Source: Paenibacillus gallinarum
GTDB lineage: Bacteria; Bacillota; Bacilli; Paenibacillales; Paenibacillaceae
Reading direction: 5' to 3'
Assembly (NCBI RefSeq): GCF_014836635.1
Contig: NZ_JACSQL010000001.1
Coordinates: 248,001 to 312,000, forward strand
Length of the DNA: 64,000 nucleotides
The translations under genes and the position numbers were made by a program. Below are positions 16,581 through 25,926 of the stretch, piece by piece (position 1 is the stretch's first letter; each line of letters opens with the position of its first letter). The notes beneath the pieces are model-generated. The model was not told where the DNA came from, ran no database searches, and was given only the letters and a program-made list of their open reading frames with translations.

Positions 16581-16614
16581 TGGCTGTGGAGCTTAGGCGC
16601 TTCACAGCCATTTT
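16581..16614 (+). terminator. Terminator after narK
   Basis: TGGCTGTGGAGC pairs with GCTTCACAGCCA (one G-T pair), 6-base loop, followed by TTTT. Confidence 0.75.
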
Positions 16615-16636
16615 CCGCATTACAGCCGTTCTGGTA

Positions 16637-16651
16637 TGGGGGAGTTCCCTA
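16637..16651 (+). promoter_or_regulatory. NreC-type box before mobB
   Basis: GGG-AGTT-CCCTA, nearly identical to the narG box. It lies about 105 bases before the mobB start, with weak -10 candidates downstream. Confidence 0.55.
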
Positions 16652-16756
16652 TGTCCTTGTGTGGAGTATGATCTCATGAGCTAACAGAAAGGGTATCTGC
16701 CAGAACATGATGATATGATGATATAAGACGTAATCAAAGAATATGGAGGTGCTGCT

Positions 16757-17338
16757 GTGTTATCAGGAATGAAACAAGAAGAGGTGCGAAGCATAGGCAG
16801 TCTGCCTGTACTACAGGTGATCGGCTATAAGAATAGCGGCAAAACCACCTTATGCTGCAAGCTAATTGCAGCGCTAACGGCAAAAGGAGTTCGTGTTGGT
16901 TCAGCTAAGCGTGATGCACATACCTTTGAGCTGGACGATGCGGGAACGGATAGTTCCAAACATCTGGCCAGCGGAGCGGTAGAGACCGTACTTACATCGA
17001 AGACAGCGACTCGCATGATGCGAGAATCGGAGACATCTTTAGATCAAATTGCGGAGCAAATGAAGGAAAGAGTCGACCTTTTGCTTGCAGAAGGCTTCAA
17101 AACGGCCCCTTATCCAAAAATCGCACTGCTTCGTGATCAAAACGATATGGAAAGTTTGCTGAGACAAGCTTCTAATATCAAGCTATTCCTTAGCTGGCAG
17201 GATTCTCTCGTCTTAGAAGGAATCCAGTGGCAGCGAGAAAACGGCTATGCAGAGATTCCGATCATTTTCATGAATAACGAAACGACTGTCCTTCAGCACT
17301 CTATTTCCCTCGCATTATCTCTTTTATCACAGAAATGA
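16757..17338 (+). CDS. mobB: Molybdopterin-guanine dinucleotide biosynthesis protein MobB
   Basis: A 193-aa GTP-binding protein that helps MobA attach GMP to molybdopterin, making the guanine dinucleotide cofactor used by NarG. Walker A is IGYKNSGKTTLC (residues about 22-33); the following SAKRDAHTFELDDAGTDSSK is typical of MobB. GTG start with GGAGGTG just upstream. It sits alone between narK and narG behind its own NreC-type box, so cofactor supply should rise with nitrate respiration. No mobA is in the window. Confidence 0.9.
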   Translation: MLSGMKQEEVRSIGSLPVLQVIGYKNSGKTTLCCKLIAALTAKGVRVGSAKRDAHTFELDDAGTDSSKHLASGAVETVLTSKTATRMMRESETSLDQIAEQMKERVDLLLAEGFKTAPYPKIALLRDQNDMESLLRQASNIKLFLSWQDSLVLEGIQWQRENGYAEIPIIFMNNETTVLQHSISLALSLLSQK

Positions 17339-17367
17339 GTCAACCTCGCATTCAGTACATGAACATC

Positions 17368-17403
17368 GGGGAATCCCTACCTTGGAATGGGGGAGTTCCC
17401 CCC
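17368..17403 (+). promoter_or_regulatory. Two NreC-type boxes and -10 of narGHJI
   Basis: GGG-GAAT-CCCTA (17368-17379) and GGG-AGTT-CCC (17391-17400). The second is centred about 45 bases before the transcription start predicted from TACAAT at 17428-17433, the same distance as at narK. Confidence 0.65.
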
Positions 17404-17465
17404 TCTTAATCACCCTAACCTTGCGTATACAATAGAAGTATCAAAATGCGCAAGGAGCTGGAAAG

Positions 17466-20400
17466 ATGAATAAAACCAATCCTCTATTACAAAGATTAAA
17501 ATTTTTCCGTAAGCGCGAAAAGAACTCGGAAGGATGGAGTGAAGTTACTGTTGCCGACCGTTCTTCTGAAGAAATGTATCGCAATCGTTGGCAGCATGAC
17601 AAAGTTGTACGTTCAACACATGGCGTCAACTGTACAGGTTCTTGCAGCTGGAAAATTTTTGTTAAAGACGGCATTGTTACTTGGGAAACACAACAAACAG
17701 ATTATCCTACGACTGGGCCGGATATGCCGGAATTTGAACCTCGCGGTTGTCCGCGTGGAGCAAGCTTTTCCTGGTATCTCTATAGTCCACTGCGTGTGAA
17801 ATATCCATACATTCGTGGTAAATTGCTTGAACTATGGAGAGAAGCAAAACGCGAACATCAAGATCCTGTGAAAGCATGGAATTCGATTGTTGCAGATAAG
17901 AACAAAAAATTAATATATAAATCAGCACGTGGTAAAGGTGGAATGGTCCGCGCAACCTGGGATGAAGTATCCGAGATCATTTCTGCTTCCATGCTACACA
18001 CCATTAAACAAAACGGACCAGACCGTATCATTGGATTTTCTCCAATCCCTGCGATGTCCATGGTGAGTTATGCAGCAGGATCTCGTTTCCTTTCTCTTGT
18101 GGGATCACCGCTGCTTAGTTTCTATGACTGGTATGCGGATCTGCCTCCGGCATCACCGCAAATTTGGGGTGATCAAACGGATGTTCCTGAAAGTAGTGAC
18201 TGGTACAATTCCAGCTATTTGCTAGTATGGGGTTCAAACCTGCCTATGACGAGAACACCGGATGCTCACTTCATGACAGAAGCACGGTACCGTGGAACGA
18301 AAGTGGTATCCATTAGTCCGGACTACGCGGAATTTGTAAGATTCGCAGATAAGTGGCTCCCAGCAAAACAAGGAACGGACGGAGCACTAGCGATGGCAAT
18401 GGGCCACGTTATTTTAAATGAGTTCTATGTGAAACAAAGCACACCTTATTTCAATGAATATTCCAAAAAATATACAGATTTCCCATTCCTCGTCATGTTG
18501 GATGAGAAAGACGGCGCCTTTACGGCAAATCGCTTCCTCACTGCCAAAGATCTTGGTGTGGATACCAATAATGCAGAGTGGAAAACCGTACTGATCGATG
18601 AAAATTCAGGCGAGCTTCGCATCCCGAACGGAACCATCGGTTCACGCTGGGGAGAAGAAGGAAAATGGAACCTCGAAATGGTGGATACCATTACTGGGGA
18701 AGAAATTTCTCCACAGCTTGGGCTCGGAACATCGGCTGATGGTCAACTGACAATTAAGTTCCCTTACTTTGACGACGAAGGAAATACCGTTGTTACTCGT
18801 AACATTCCATACCGTACGATCACGACTCTAAATGGGGAAACCTACCGAGTAACTAGCGTATTTGATCTTATGCTTGCCCACTACGGTGTTGATGCCGTAA
18901 ACGGAAGCAATTACGATGATGCGAACACGGTATATTCACCTGCATGGCAAGAACAGATTACAGGCGTAGATCGTGAATCTGTGATTCAAATTGCGCGTGA
19001 ATTCGCTCAGAATGCAGTGGATAGTAAAGGTCGTTCCATGATTATCGTGGGTGCCGGTATTAACCACTGGTACAACTCCGATACCATCTATCGCAGTGTG
19101 CTGAACCTTGTGTTAATGACAGGCTGCCAAGGTGTGAATGGCGGAGGCTGGGCGCATTATGTTGGACAAGAAAAACTTCGTCCTGCAGAAGGCTGGGCTA
19201 ATGTTGCGTTTGCACGTGACTGGACGATGCCGCCGCGCCAGCAAAATGGTACATCTTTCTTCTATTTTGCTACGAATCAATGGAGATTTGAATCGAATCC
19301 AGTAGATGGACATACATCTGCGCTGGTAGATGGAGCACGTTATTCTCATTATGCGGATTACAACGTAATGGCTGCTCGTCTAGGATGGCTGCCTTCGTAT
19401 CCGCAATTTAATAAAAACTCGATTGAAGTTGCGAAAGAAGCGTCCGAGCAAGGTCACAATACACCGGAAGGTGTAGCAAGTTATGTTGCACAGCAGCTGA
19501 AAGATCGTAAAATGCAGTTTGCAATTGAAGATCCAGATGCAGAAGTAAACCATCCAAAAGTCATGTTTGTATGGCGTGCGAACCTGATCTCAAGTTCAGG
19601 TAAAGGACATGAATACTTCCTGAAATATTTACTTGGAGCACACAACGGACTGCTGAATGATGATTCGGAGACGATTCGTCCGAAAGAAATCAAATGGCAT
19701 GACAAAGCAGCGGAAGGAAAACTCGACTTGATGGTAGACATCGATTTCCGCATGTCCGGAACAGCTGTTTATTCTGATATCGTGCTTCCTGCAGCAACTT
19801 GGTATGAGAAGAGCGATCTGTCTTCTACAGATATGCATCCGTTCATCCATCCATTTAACCCGGCTGTAGCGCCGCTATGGGAATCCAAGTCTGACTGGGA
19901 GACATTTAAGACGATTGCCAAAACATTCTCTGAAATGGCAGAAAACCAGTTCACAGAACCGCAGCGTGATCTTGTAGCTGTTCCGCTTCAGCATGATACA
20001 CCAGATGAATTGTCTCAGCCTTTCGGCCGAATTTTGGATTGGAGCAAAGGTGAGATCGACGCAATTCCTGGAAAAACAATGCCGAAGTTTGTGGTAGTAG
20101 AACGGGATTATGCTTCTGTGTATAAGAAAATGACGGCACTTGGACCTAATATCAAAGATAAACCTTACGGTATTAAGGGCATTAACTGGTCTGCAGCAGA
20201 AGAATATGAACTTATGAAAAAAGTGAATGGCGTAGTGGAAGAGCCTGGTATTAGCGAAGGATGTCCGAAACTCGTAACAGACCGGCATATGGCGGAAGCC
20301 ATCCTGTCCTTGTCCACGACAAGTAACGGTAAAATGGCGGTTAGAGCTTGGGAATCACTAGAGCAAAAAACAGCCCTTAAACTGAAAGATCTGGCGGAAG

Positions 20401-21146
20401 ACCGGATGGAAGAACGGTTTACTTTTAATGAAATTACAACGCAGCCAAAAACCGTAATCACTTCACCTGCTTTCAGTGGTTCTGAACAACATGGTCGTCG
20501 TTATTCACCATTTACAACGAATGTAGAGCGCCTGATTCCTTATCGTACGCTTACAGGACGTCAGCATTACTTCCTCGATCATGAAATGTTGACTGAGTTC
20601 GGTGAAAACATGGCGATTTATAAACCAACGATGAAACATGCACCTTTCCATACCAATAAAAAACGTCCAGCGACGAAAGGGAAAGAAATTGTACTGAACT
20701 TCATGACACCGCATAGTAAATGGTCTATTCACAGTATGTATTTTGATTCTCTGCCAATGCTCACATTGTTCCGAGGAGGACCAACAATTTGGGTCAATAA
20801 AGACGATGCAGCAGACGCAGATATTAAAGATAACGACTGGATTGAGTGCTTCAACCAAAATGGTGCGGTCGTTGCTCGTGCCGTTGTCACGCACCGTATG
20901 CCTCGCGGAATGGCTTACATGCACCATGCGCAGGACCGCACAATTAACGTGCCTGCAACGGATGTGACTACGACACGCGGTGGTACACACAACAGTCCAA
21001 CACGGATTCACGTGAAACCAACGCACATGATTGGCGGCTATGCCCAACTGAGCTACGGATTTAACTACTATGGCCCTACAGGAAACCAACGGGATCTGTA
21101 TGTTGTGATCCGCAAACTTGAGGAGGTGAACTGGCTTGAAGATTAA
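17466..21146 (+). CDS. narG: Respiratory nitrate reductase alpha subunit NarG
   Basis: A 1226-aa molybdenum subunit that reduces nitrate to nitrite with electrons from NarH. The N-terminal [4Fe-4S] ligands are in HGVNCTGSCSWKIF (residues about 50-63; the first ligand is His, as in NarG) and RGCPRGASFSW (about 97). The molybdopterin domains run to about 900, and the dinucleotide-binding domain is at the end (GLFNYYGPTG-like tail). The length fits the family. No Tat signal is needed, because the enzyme faces the cytoplasm. AAGGAG 10 bases before ATG. It overlaps narH by 11 bases. Confidence 0.97.
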   Translation: MNKTNPLLQRLKFFRKREKNSEGWSEVTVADRSSEEMYRNRWQHDKVVRSTHGVNCTGSCSWKIFVKDGIVTWETQQTDYPTTGPDMPEFEPRGCPRGASFSWYLYSPLRVKYPYIRGKLLELWREAKREHQDPVKAWNSIVADKNKKLIYKSARGKGGMVRATWDEVSEIISASMLHTIKQNGPDRIIGFSPIPAMSMVSYAAGSRFLSLVGSPLLSFYDWYADLPPASPQIWGDQTDVPESSDWYNSSYLLVWGSNLPMTRTPDAHFMTEARYRGTKVVSISPDYAEFVRFADKWLPAKQGTDGALAMAMGHVILNEFYVKQSTPYFNEYSKKYTDFPFLVMLDEKDGAFTANRFLTAKDLGVDTNNAEWKTVLIDENSGELRIPNGTIGSRWGEEGKWNLEMVDTITGEEISPQLGLGTSADGQLTIKFPYFDDEGNTVVTRNIPYRTITTLNGETYRVTSVFDLMLAHYGVDAVNGSNYDDANTVYSPAWQEQITGVDRESVIQIAREFAQNAVDSKGRSMIIVGAGINHWYNSDTIYRSVLNLVLMTGCQGVNGGGWAHYVGQEKLRPAEGWANVAFARDWTMPPRQQNGTSFFYFATNQWRFESNPVDGHTSALVDGARYSHYADYNVMAARLGWLPSYPQFNKNSIEVAKEASEQGHNTPEGVASYVAQQLKDRKMQFAIEDPDAEVNHPKVMFVWRANLISSSGKGHEYFLKYLLGAHNGLLNDDSETIRPKEIKWHDKAAEGKLDLMVDIDFRMSGTAVYSDIVLPAATWYEKSDLSSTDMHPFIHPFNPAVAPLWESKSDWETFKTIAKTFSEMAENQFTEPQRDLVAVPLQHDTPDELSQPFGRILDWSKGEIDAIPGKTMPKFVVVERDYASVYKKMTALGPNIKDKPYGIKGINWSAAEEYELMKKVNGVVEEPGISEGCPKLVTDRHMAEAILSLSTTSNGKMAVRAWESLEQKTALKLKDLAEDRMEERFTFNEITTQPKTVITSPAFSGSEQHGRRYSPFTTNVERLIPYRTLTGRQHYFLDHEMLTEFGENMAIYKPTMKHAPFHTNKKRPATKGKEIVLNFMTPHSKWSIHSMYFDSLPMLTLFRGGPTIWVNKDDAADADIKDNDWIECFNQNGAVVARAVVTHRMPRGMAYMHHAQDRTINVPATDVTTTRGGTHNSPTRIHVKPTHMIGGYAQLSYGFNYYGPTGNQRDLYVVIRKLEEVNWLED

Positions 21147-22608
21147 AGCGCAAATCGGAATGGTCATGAACTTAGATAAATGTATTGGATGTCATACCTG
21201 CTCGGTCACTTGTAAGAACACATGGACAAACCGTAAAGGTGCCGAATACATGTGGTTTAACAATGTAGAGACAAAGCCAGGTATTGGATATCCAAAACAA
21301 TGGGAGAACCAAGATAAATATAAAGGCGGTTGGGAACTGAAAAAAGACGGCAAGCTTGAACTTCGTTCAGGCAGCCGTGCGAATCGCCTGAAAAATATTT
21401 TCCATAACCCAGATCAACCAACAATCGATGATTACTACGAGCCATGGGACTATGATTATGAGAAACTTCAGCAGAGTCCTGAGCTTAAACACCAGCCAGT
21501 AGCACGTCCAAAATCGCAGATCACTGGTGAATATATGAACCTCGAGTGGGGACCAAACTGGGAAGATGATCTAGCCGGCGTACATGAGTCAGGCTATGAA
21601 GATCCGAATATGAAGGGGATCGAAGAATCCGTTCGTATGGAGTTTGAACAGGTATTTATGATGTACTTGCCACGTATTTGTGAGCACTGCATTAACCCAG
21701 CCTGCGTATCCAGCTGTCCTTCCGGAGCGATGTACAAACGGGAAGAAGATGGAATCGTTCTGGTTGATCAGAATGCTTGCCGTTCCTGGAGATTCTGTGT
21801 ATCGAGCTGTCCATATAAGAAAGTGTACTTCAACTGGCAAACGAACAAAGCGGAGAAATGTACACTTTGCTTCCCGCGGCTCGAGCAAGGACTGCCTACG
21901 ATTTGCTCTGAAACTTGCGTAGGAAGAATCCGTTACCTGGGCGTTATGCTGTATGATGCGGATAAAGTGGAAGCAGCAGCTTCGGTTGCAAACGAGCAAG
22001 ATCTGTATGAATCACAGCTTGATGTATTCCTGGATCCGAATGATCCTGAAGTCATTGCTGCAGCGCGAGCAGCGAATATTCCAGAAGACTGGATTGAGCA
22101 TGCACAGCGTTCACCGATCTACAAGATGGTAGTCGACTGGAAGATTGCACTTCCGCTTCATCCGGAATACCGGACACTGCCAATGGTATGGTATGTACCG
22201 CCGCTCAGCCCAATCACGAACATGGTGGAAGGTAAAGGCGCATCGGCAACACCAGAAGATATTTTTCCGGCAATTGATGACATGCGTATTCCTGTTCAGT
22301 ATCTGGCAAACTTACTGACTGCTGGAGATACAGATGTGGTTACGAATGTGCTGAAAAAGATGGCGGTTATGCGTTCACATATGCGTTCTCGTAACTTAAA
22401 CAAAACACCTGATCTTGACATACTGAAACAATTTGGTATGACGGAAAAAGATACAGAAGAAATGTACCGTTTACTTGCAATTGCGAAATATGAAGATCGG
22501 TTTGTCATTCCTTCCGCGCACCGAGAGGAGTTCGCAGATCTCTATTCCGAACAAGGAAATTGCGGGTTCACGAATATGATGGGCGGACCTGGACCTTGTG
22601 GCGGGTGA
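21136..22608 (+). CDS. narH: Nitrate reductase beta subunit NarH
   Basis: A 490-aa iron-sulfur subunit passing electrons from NarI to NarG. Four cysteine groups are visible: CIGCHTCSVTCKNTW (about 16-30), CEHCINPACVSSCPSG (about 184), CRSWRFCVSSCPYKK (about 216) and CTLCFPRLEQGLPTICSETC (about 243). In the third, Trp replaces one Cys, the known sign of a [3Fe-4S] cluster. TTG start inside the end of narG, with GAGGTG upstream. The end CGG tail is complete. Confidence 0.97.
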   Translation: MKIKAQIGMVMNLDKCIGCHTCSVTCKNTWTNRKGAEYMWFNNVETKPGIGYPKQWENQDKYKGGWELKKDGKLELRSGSRANRLKNIFHNPDQPTIDDYYEPWDYDYEKLQQSPELKHQPVARPKSQITGEYMNLEWGPNWEDDLAGVHESGYEDPNMKGIEESVRMEFEQVFMMYLPRICEHCINPACVSSCPSGAMYKREEDGIVLVDQNACRSWRFCVSSCPYKKVYFNWQTNKAEKCTLCFPRLEQGLPTICSETCVGRIRYLGVMLYDADKVEAAASVANEQDLYESQLDVFLDPNDPEVIAAARAANIPEDWIEHAQRSPIYKMVVDWKIALPLHPEYRTLPMVWYVPPLSPITNMVEGKGASATPEDIFPAIDDMRIPVQYLANLLTAGDTDVVTNVLKKMAVMRSHMRSRNLNKTPDLDILKQFGMTEKDTEEMYRLLAIAKYEDRFVIPSAHREEFADLYSEQGNCGFTNMMGGPGPCGG

Positions 22609-22647
22609 GTCTTACGTTTCCATCGAATCGAAAAGGAGTGATCGGAT

Positions 22648-23310
22648 ATGAAAGAGATAACGCTGCGTTCAAGCTGGATGCTCTTCTCACAGCTATTGCA
22701 ATACCCGGATGCAACATGGCAAGAAACGTCAGATGACATGTATGTTGATTGGTGCCATTTGATTCAGGAAGAGAACGAAGATGTGAGAGATACACTGCAA
22801 ACCTTAGCTGGAGACTGTATTGCCTCCTTTGCTGGTATGGATGCAGAGGCAATTACATCCGCCTATGTGAAGACTTTTGATTTTAATAAGAAATCAAATT
22901 TGTATCTAACTTATGGACAACTGGGTGAAGATCGGGAACGTGGTCCTGCCTTGCTGCGTTTGAAGCAGCTGTATGAAGAAGAGGACATGATCATGGATAC
23001 CGATGAGTTACCTGATTTTCTGCCGCTGGTGCTTGAATACGTGGCTGTTGCACAAATGGACAGAGGTATAGGGCTTTTAGTCTCTTTCCGTAAAGCACTC
23101 GAACAGCTGAAATCAGCACTAGATAAGCAAAATAGTCCTTATCGATATGTTATGGATGCCATACTGTGGATACTTGATGATTCGGGTATCACGGAAGGGT
23201 TAATCGAAATATCAGCTCCGGCTGCATGCGGAAGCATACCTTCTGCACAAGGCTGCGGTCCGATGTGGGCCGCTGCCGGATATGGACAAGTTAAGGAGGG
23301 AACCTCATGA
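22648..23310 (+). CDS. narJ: Nitrate reductase assembly chaperone NarJ
   Basis: A 220-aa all-helical chaperone of the NarJ/TorD family that holds apo-NarGH and helps insert the Mo-cofactor. The family segments FAGMDAEAITSAYVKTFDFN and LTYGQLGEDRERG are present (residues about 50-95). RBS AAGGAG precedes ATG. It overlaps narI by 4 bases (ATGA), which indicates coupled translation. It ends with a Cys/Gly-rich tail usual in Bacillales. Confidence 0.94.
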   Translation: MKEITLRSSWMLFSQLLQYPDATWQETSDDMYVDWCHLIQEENEDVRDTLQTLAGDCIASFAGMDAEAITSAYVKTFDFNKKSNLYLTYGQLGEDRERGPALLRLKQLYEEEDMIMDTDELPDFLPLVLEYVAVAQMDRGIGLLVSFRKALEQLKSALDKQNSPYRYVMDAILWILDDSGITEGLIEISAPAACGSIPSAQGCGPMWAAAGYGQVKEGTS

Positions 23311-23987
23311 CTTGGGGAAGTCAATTTTTCTGGGTGATTTATCCCTATATCATACTCATCTTGTTTTTGGTGGGTCTTTATTATCGCTATCAAACAGATC
23401 AGTTTGGCTGGACAGCGAAATCGAGTGAGCTCTTAGAGAAGAAGAAGCTGCGCCTTGGAAGTAACCTGTTCCACATTGGAATTATCCTTGTCTTCTTTGG
23501 TCATGTAGGTGGTATTCTTATCCCTAAATCTTGGCTTTCAGCACTCGGAGTTTCAGATCATCTTTATCATTTAATGGCACTTTCGATTGGAACGATTGCA
23601 GGACTTATAACGCTGATCGGTTGTATTATTCTTGTTGTTCGCCGTCTATCCGATGTTCGTATTCGGAGAACTAGCAGCTTTGGAGATATGTTATCCATCA
23701 TTCTCCTTACCCTCATTGTCGTTGTTGGCATGAGTGCTACTCTATTCAATATGGCGGGCAGCGGAGAGTTTGACTACCGGGAGACCATTGGTCCATGGCT
23801 TAGAGGGGTGCTCATCTTTAGACCGGATGCTTCACTCATGAGCGAGGTGCCTCTCATTTTCCAAATTCATGTAGTTCTAGGACTATCGTTATTTGCCGTT
23901 TTCCCTTTTACAAGACTTGTGCATATGCTCAGCATGCCTATCAAATATTTGAGACGCAGCTATGTAGTGTATCGCAAACGGGGTTAA
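23307..23987 (+). CDS. narI: Nitrate reductase gamma subunit NarI (cytochrome b)
   Basis: A 226-aa membrane cytochrome with five helices that takes electrons from menaquinol and binds two hemes b. Histidines for heme are seen in the second helix (GSNLFHIGIILVFFGHVGG) and the last helix (PLIFQIHVVLGLSLFAVFPFTRLVH). RBS AAGGAGGG upstream of ATG within narJ. A strong terminator follows about 55 bases later. Confidence 0.96.
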   Translation: MTWGSQFFWVIYPYIILILFLVGLYYRYQTDQFGWTAKSSELLEKKKLRLGSNLFHIGIILVFFGHVGGILIPKSWLSALGVSDHLYHLMALSIGTIAGLITLIGCIILVVRRLSDVRIRRTSSFGDMLSIILLTLIVVVGMSATLFNMAGSGEFDYRETIGPWLRGVLIFRPDASLMSEVPLIFQIHVVLGLSLFAVFPFTRLVHMLSMPIKYLRRSYVVYRKRG

Positions 23988-24042
23988 TAGGGTTTTCTAA
24001 ATATTATATATAGATATCATATGATTCGGATGTATTGAAAAA

Positions 24043-24080
24043 GGGCATGGTCCGCTTAGCGGAATCCATGCCGCTTTTTT
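24043..24080 (+). terminator. Terminator after narGHJI
   Basis: GGCATGG-TCCGC pairs with GCGGA-AT-CCATGCC around TTA, followed by TTTTTT. It lies in the region that an upstream start of the next gene would cover, which supports the later GTG start there. Some read-through into the cofactor genes is likely, since no clear new promoter is seen. Confidence 0.88.
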
Positions 24081-24112
24081 CTAAACAGGAGATAGAGGAA
24101 GGAGGAGATCGT

Positions 24113-25144
24113 GTGAATCAGGGTCGCTATAGCAGACAGGAGAATTTTCAGCCTATTGGTTTACAGGGGCAGCAGCTTCTCTCTGATGCGCATGTGCTCA
24201 TTATCGGTGCAGGTGCGCTTGGTTCAGGGAATGCGGAAATACTTGCTCGTTCAGGAATAGGAACGATCACAATCATTGATCGCGATGTGGTGGAATGGAG
24301 CAATCTGCAGCGCCAATCCTTATATTCTGAACAAGACGTAACTGAGCAGCTTCCTAAAGCGATTGCAGCAGCGAATCGATTAAAGGAAATTAATTCGGAT
24401 ATTCGTGTGAACCCCTATGTAATGGATTGTTCGGCACTGGACCTTCAGAACATACTAGAGAATCACAACATCGATTTAATTCTTGATGCAACCGATCATT
24501 TTCCTATCCGTTATATGATCAATGATATATCCTATCGCTATCAAATCCCCTGGATTTATGGAGCTTGCTCCGGTAGTTTTGGTGCGGTGTATAACTTTAT
24601 CCCTGGAAAAACACCTTGTCTTCATTGCTTACTGAAGCGCATGCCTTTTGGTTCTGCTTCTTGTGACATTGAAGGGATTATTGCGCCCGCCGTACAAAGG
24701 GTGGTTTCTACGCAATCTGCCGAAGCGCTCAAATGGCTAACCGGTAACAAAAGTAAGATGTCTGATCGTTTTATGGTTTTTGATCTGTGGACGAATATGT
24801 CACAGGCGATCCGCATTCATGATGAGGCAGGGCATCGAACATGCCAAACCTGTGGAGCCGAGCCGACTTATCCATACCTGGGGTATGATACAGAGATAAA
24901 AACAGAGGTACTATGTGGCCGAAGCTCTGTCTGGGTCCGTTATCCGAGAGAAGAATTACTTGATCTAGAAGGTGTTGCTAAGCGTGCAATGGGGAAAGAT
25001 ACTGGCGTAAGAGTGACCCCTCACCTTATTCAGATCGAAGAAGAGAATTTCAGGCTTGTTATTTTTCAAGATGGACGGGCACTCATTCATGGCACCTCGG
25101 ATCCTGTAGAAGCTAAGAAACTGTATCAGCGATATGTGATGTGA
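24113..25144 (+). CDS. moeB: MoeB/ThiF-type adenylyltransferase
   Basis: A 343-aa E1-like enzyme that adenylates the C-terminal Gly-Gly of MoaD so that sulfur can be added. The ATP-binding loop is IIGAGALGSGNAEILARSG (about 36-54), the nucleotide motif DRDVVEWSNLQRQ (about 64-76), and zinc Cys pairs are CLHC and CQTC. After about residue 250 there is a further domain of about 90 residues. GTG at 24113 with GGAGG 7 bases before it is the start; the reading from 24035 runs through a terminator. First gene of the moa/mod operon. Confidence 0.88.
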   Translation: MNQGRYSRQENFQPIGLQGQQLLSDAHVLIIGAGALGSGNAEILARSGIGTITIIDRDVVEWSNLQRQSLYSEQDVTEQLPKAIAAANRLKEINSDIRVNPYVMDCSALDLQNILENHNIDLILDATDHFPIRYMINDISYRYQIPWIYGACSGSFGAVYNFIPGKTPCLHCLLKRMPFGSASCDIEGIIAPAVQRVVSTQSAEALKWLTGNKSKMSDRFMVFDLWTNMSQAIRIHDEAGHRTCQTCGAEPTYPYLGYDTEIKTEVLCGRSSVWVRYPREELLDLEGVAKRAMGKDTGVRVTPHLIQIEEENFRLVIFQDGRALIHGTSDPVEAKKLYQRYVM

Positions 25145-25169
25145 CTTCATGTAAAGAAGGTGATCTTTT

Positions 25170-25400
25170 ATGAAAATATTATGTTTTGCGCATTTAAGTG
25201 AGCAATTAGGAACTCATGAATTGGACTTAGATCTGGGTTCGACCACAGTTGCTGACTTTCGATTAGAGATGAAAAGACGTTACCCTGAGCTATTACTTGA
25301 TCACGTGATGATCGCAGTAAACGAACAATTCGCAGATGACCAAGATCAGATTGGTCCTAACGATACGGTAGCTTTGCTTCCGCCCGTTAGCGGCGGGTAA
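25170..25400 (+). CDS. moaD: Molybdopterin synthase sulfur carrier subunit MoaD
   Basis: A 76-aa ubiquitin-fold sulfur carrier ending in the needed Gly-Gly (LLPPVSGG), which becomes a thiocarboxylate and delivers sulfur to the molybdopterin precursor on MoaE. The family segment [10 protein letters not shown] is exact. RBS AAGGTGA before ATG. It lies between moeB and moaC with gaps under 30 bases. Confidence 0.94.
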   Translation: MKILCFAHLSEQLGTHELDLDLGSTTVADFRLEMKRRYPELLLDHVMIAVNEQFADDQDQIGPNDTVALLPPVSGG

Positions 25401-25413
25401 GGAGTACATGCTG

Positions 25414-25899
25414 ATGAGTAATGATAAACTAACCCATTTTAATGAACAAGGCCGGGCTCATATGGTTGATGTTACGGATAAAAAAGAAACGAAACGGATC
25501 GCTGTTGTGAGAAGCCAGATCCAAATGCAGCCGGAAACCTTAAGAAGAATTAAGGAAGGTTCCATGGAAAAGGGCGATGTCCTTGCTGTAGCCCAAATTG
25601 CCGGCATCATGGCAGCAAAAAAGACATCCGATATGATTCCCATGTGTCATCCCATCCCGCTGACAGGGATTGATATTACCTTTGAATTCGTGAGCGAAGA
25701 GATCTTAGCTTTTGAAGTGACAGTGAAGACAACCGGCGTAACAGGTGTTGAGATGGAAGCTTTAACGGCAGCTCAAACCGTAGGATTAACGATATATGAT
25801 ATGTGTAAAGCAATAGATAAAGGGATGATTCTCGGACCTACTTATCTAGCGCGCAAGCAAGGCGGAAAAAGCGGTGATTACCAACGTCAAAATCCATGA
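25414..25899 (+). CDS. moaC: Cyclic pyranopterin monophosphate synthase MoaC
   Basis: A 161-aa enzyme acting with MoaA to convert GTP to cyclic pyranopterin monophosphate. Characteristic parts are [15 protein letters not shown] (about 17-31), [16 protein letters not shown] (about 69-84), and [23 protein letters not shown] 25414 is preferred: AAGGAG is 9 bases away but only 3 from the ATG at 25408. The next gene is moaE. Confidence 0.95.
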   Translation: MSNDKLTHFNEQGRAHMVDVTDKKETKRIAVVRSQIQMQPETLRRIKEGSMEKGDVLAVAQIAGIMAAKKTSDMIPMCHPIPLTGIDITFEFVSEEILAFEVTVKTTGVTGVEMEALTAAQTVGLTIYDMCKAIDKGMILGPTYLARKQGGKSGDYQRQNP

Positions 25900-25926
25900 G
25901 ATCTACGGAAGAAAAGGAGGCCGAAA

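Noticed and set aside
20505..21167. Long ORF on the - strand inside narG
   Set aside because: It is the reverse shadow of narG: no ribosome binding site, odd composition and no recognisable domain.
24035..24112. Upstream extension of the MoeB-like ORF
   Set aside because: The extra codons run through a perfect terminator hairpin with a T-run, and a strong ribosome binding site stands before the GTG at 24113.
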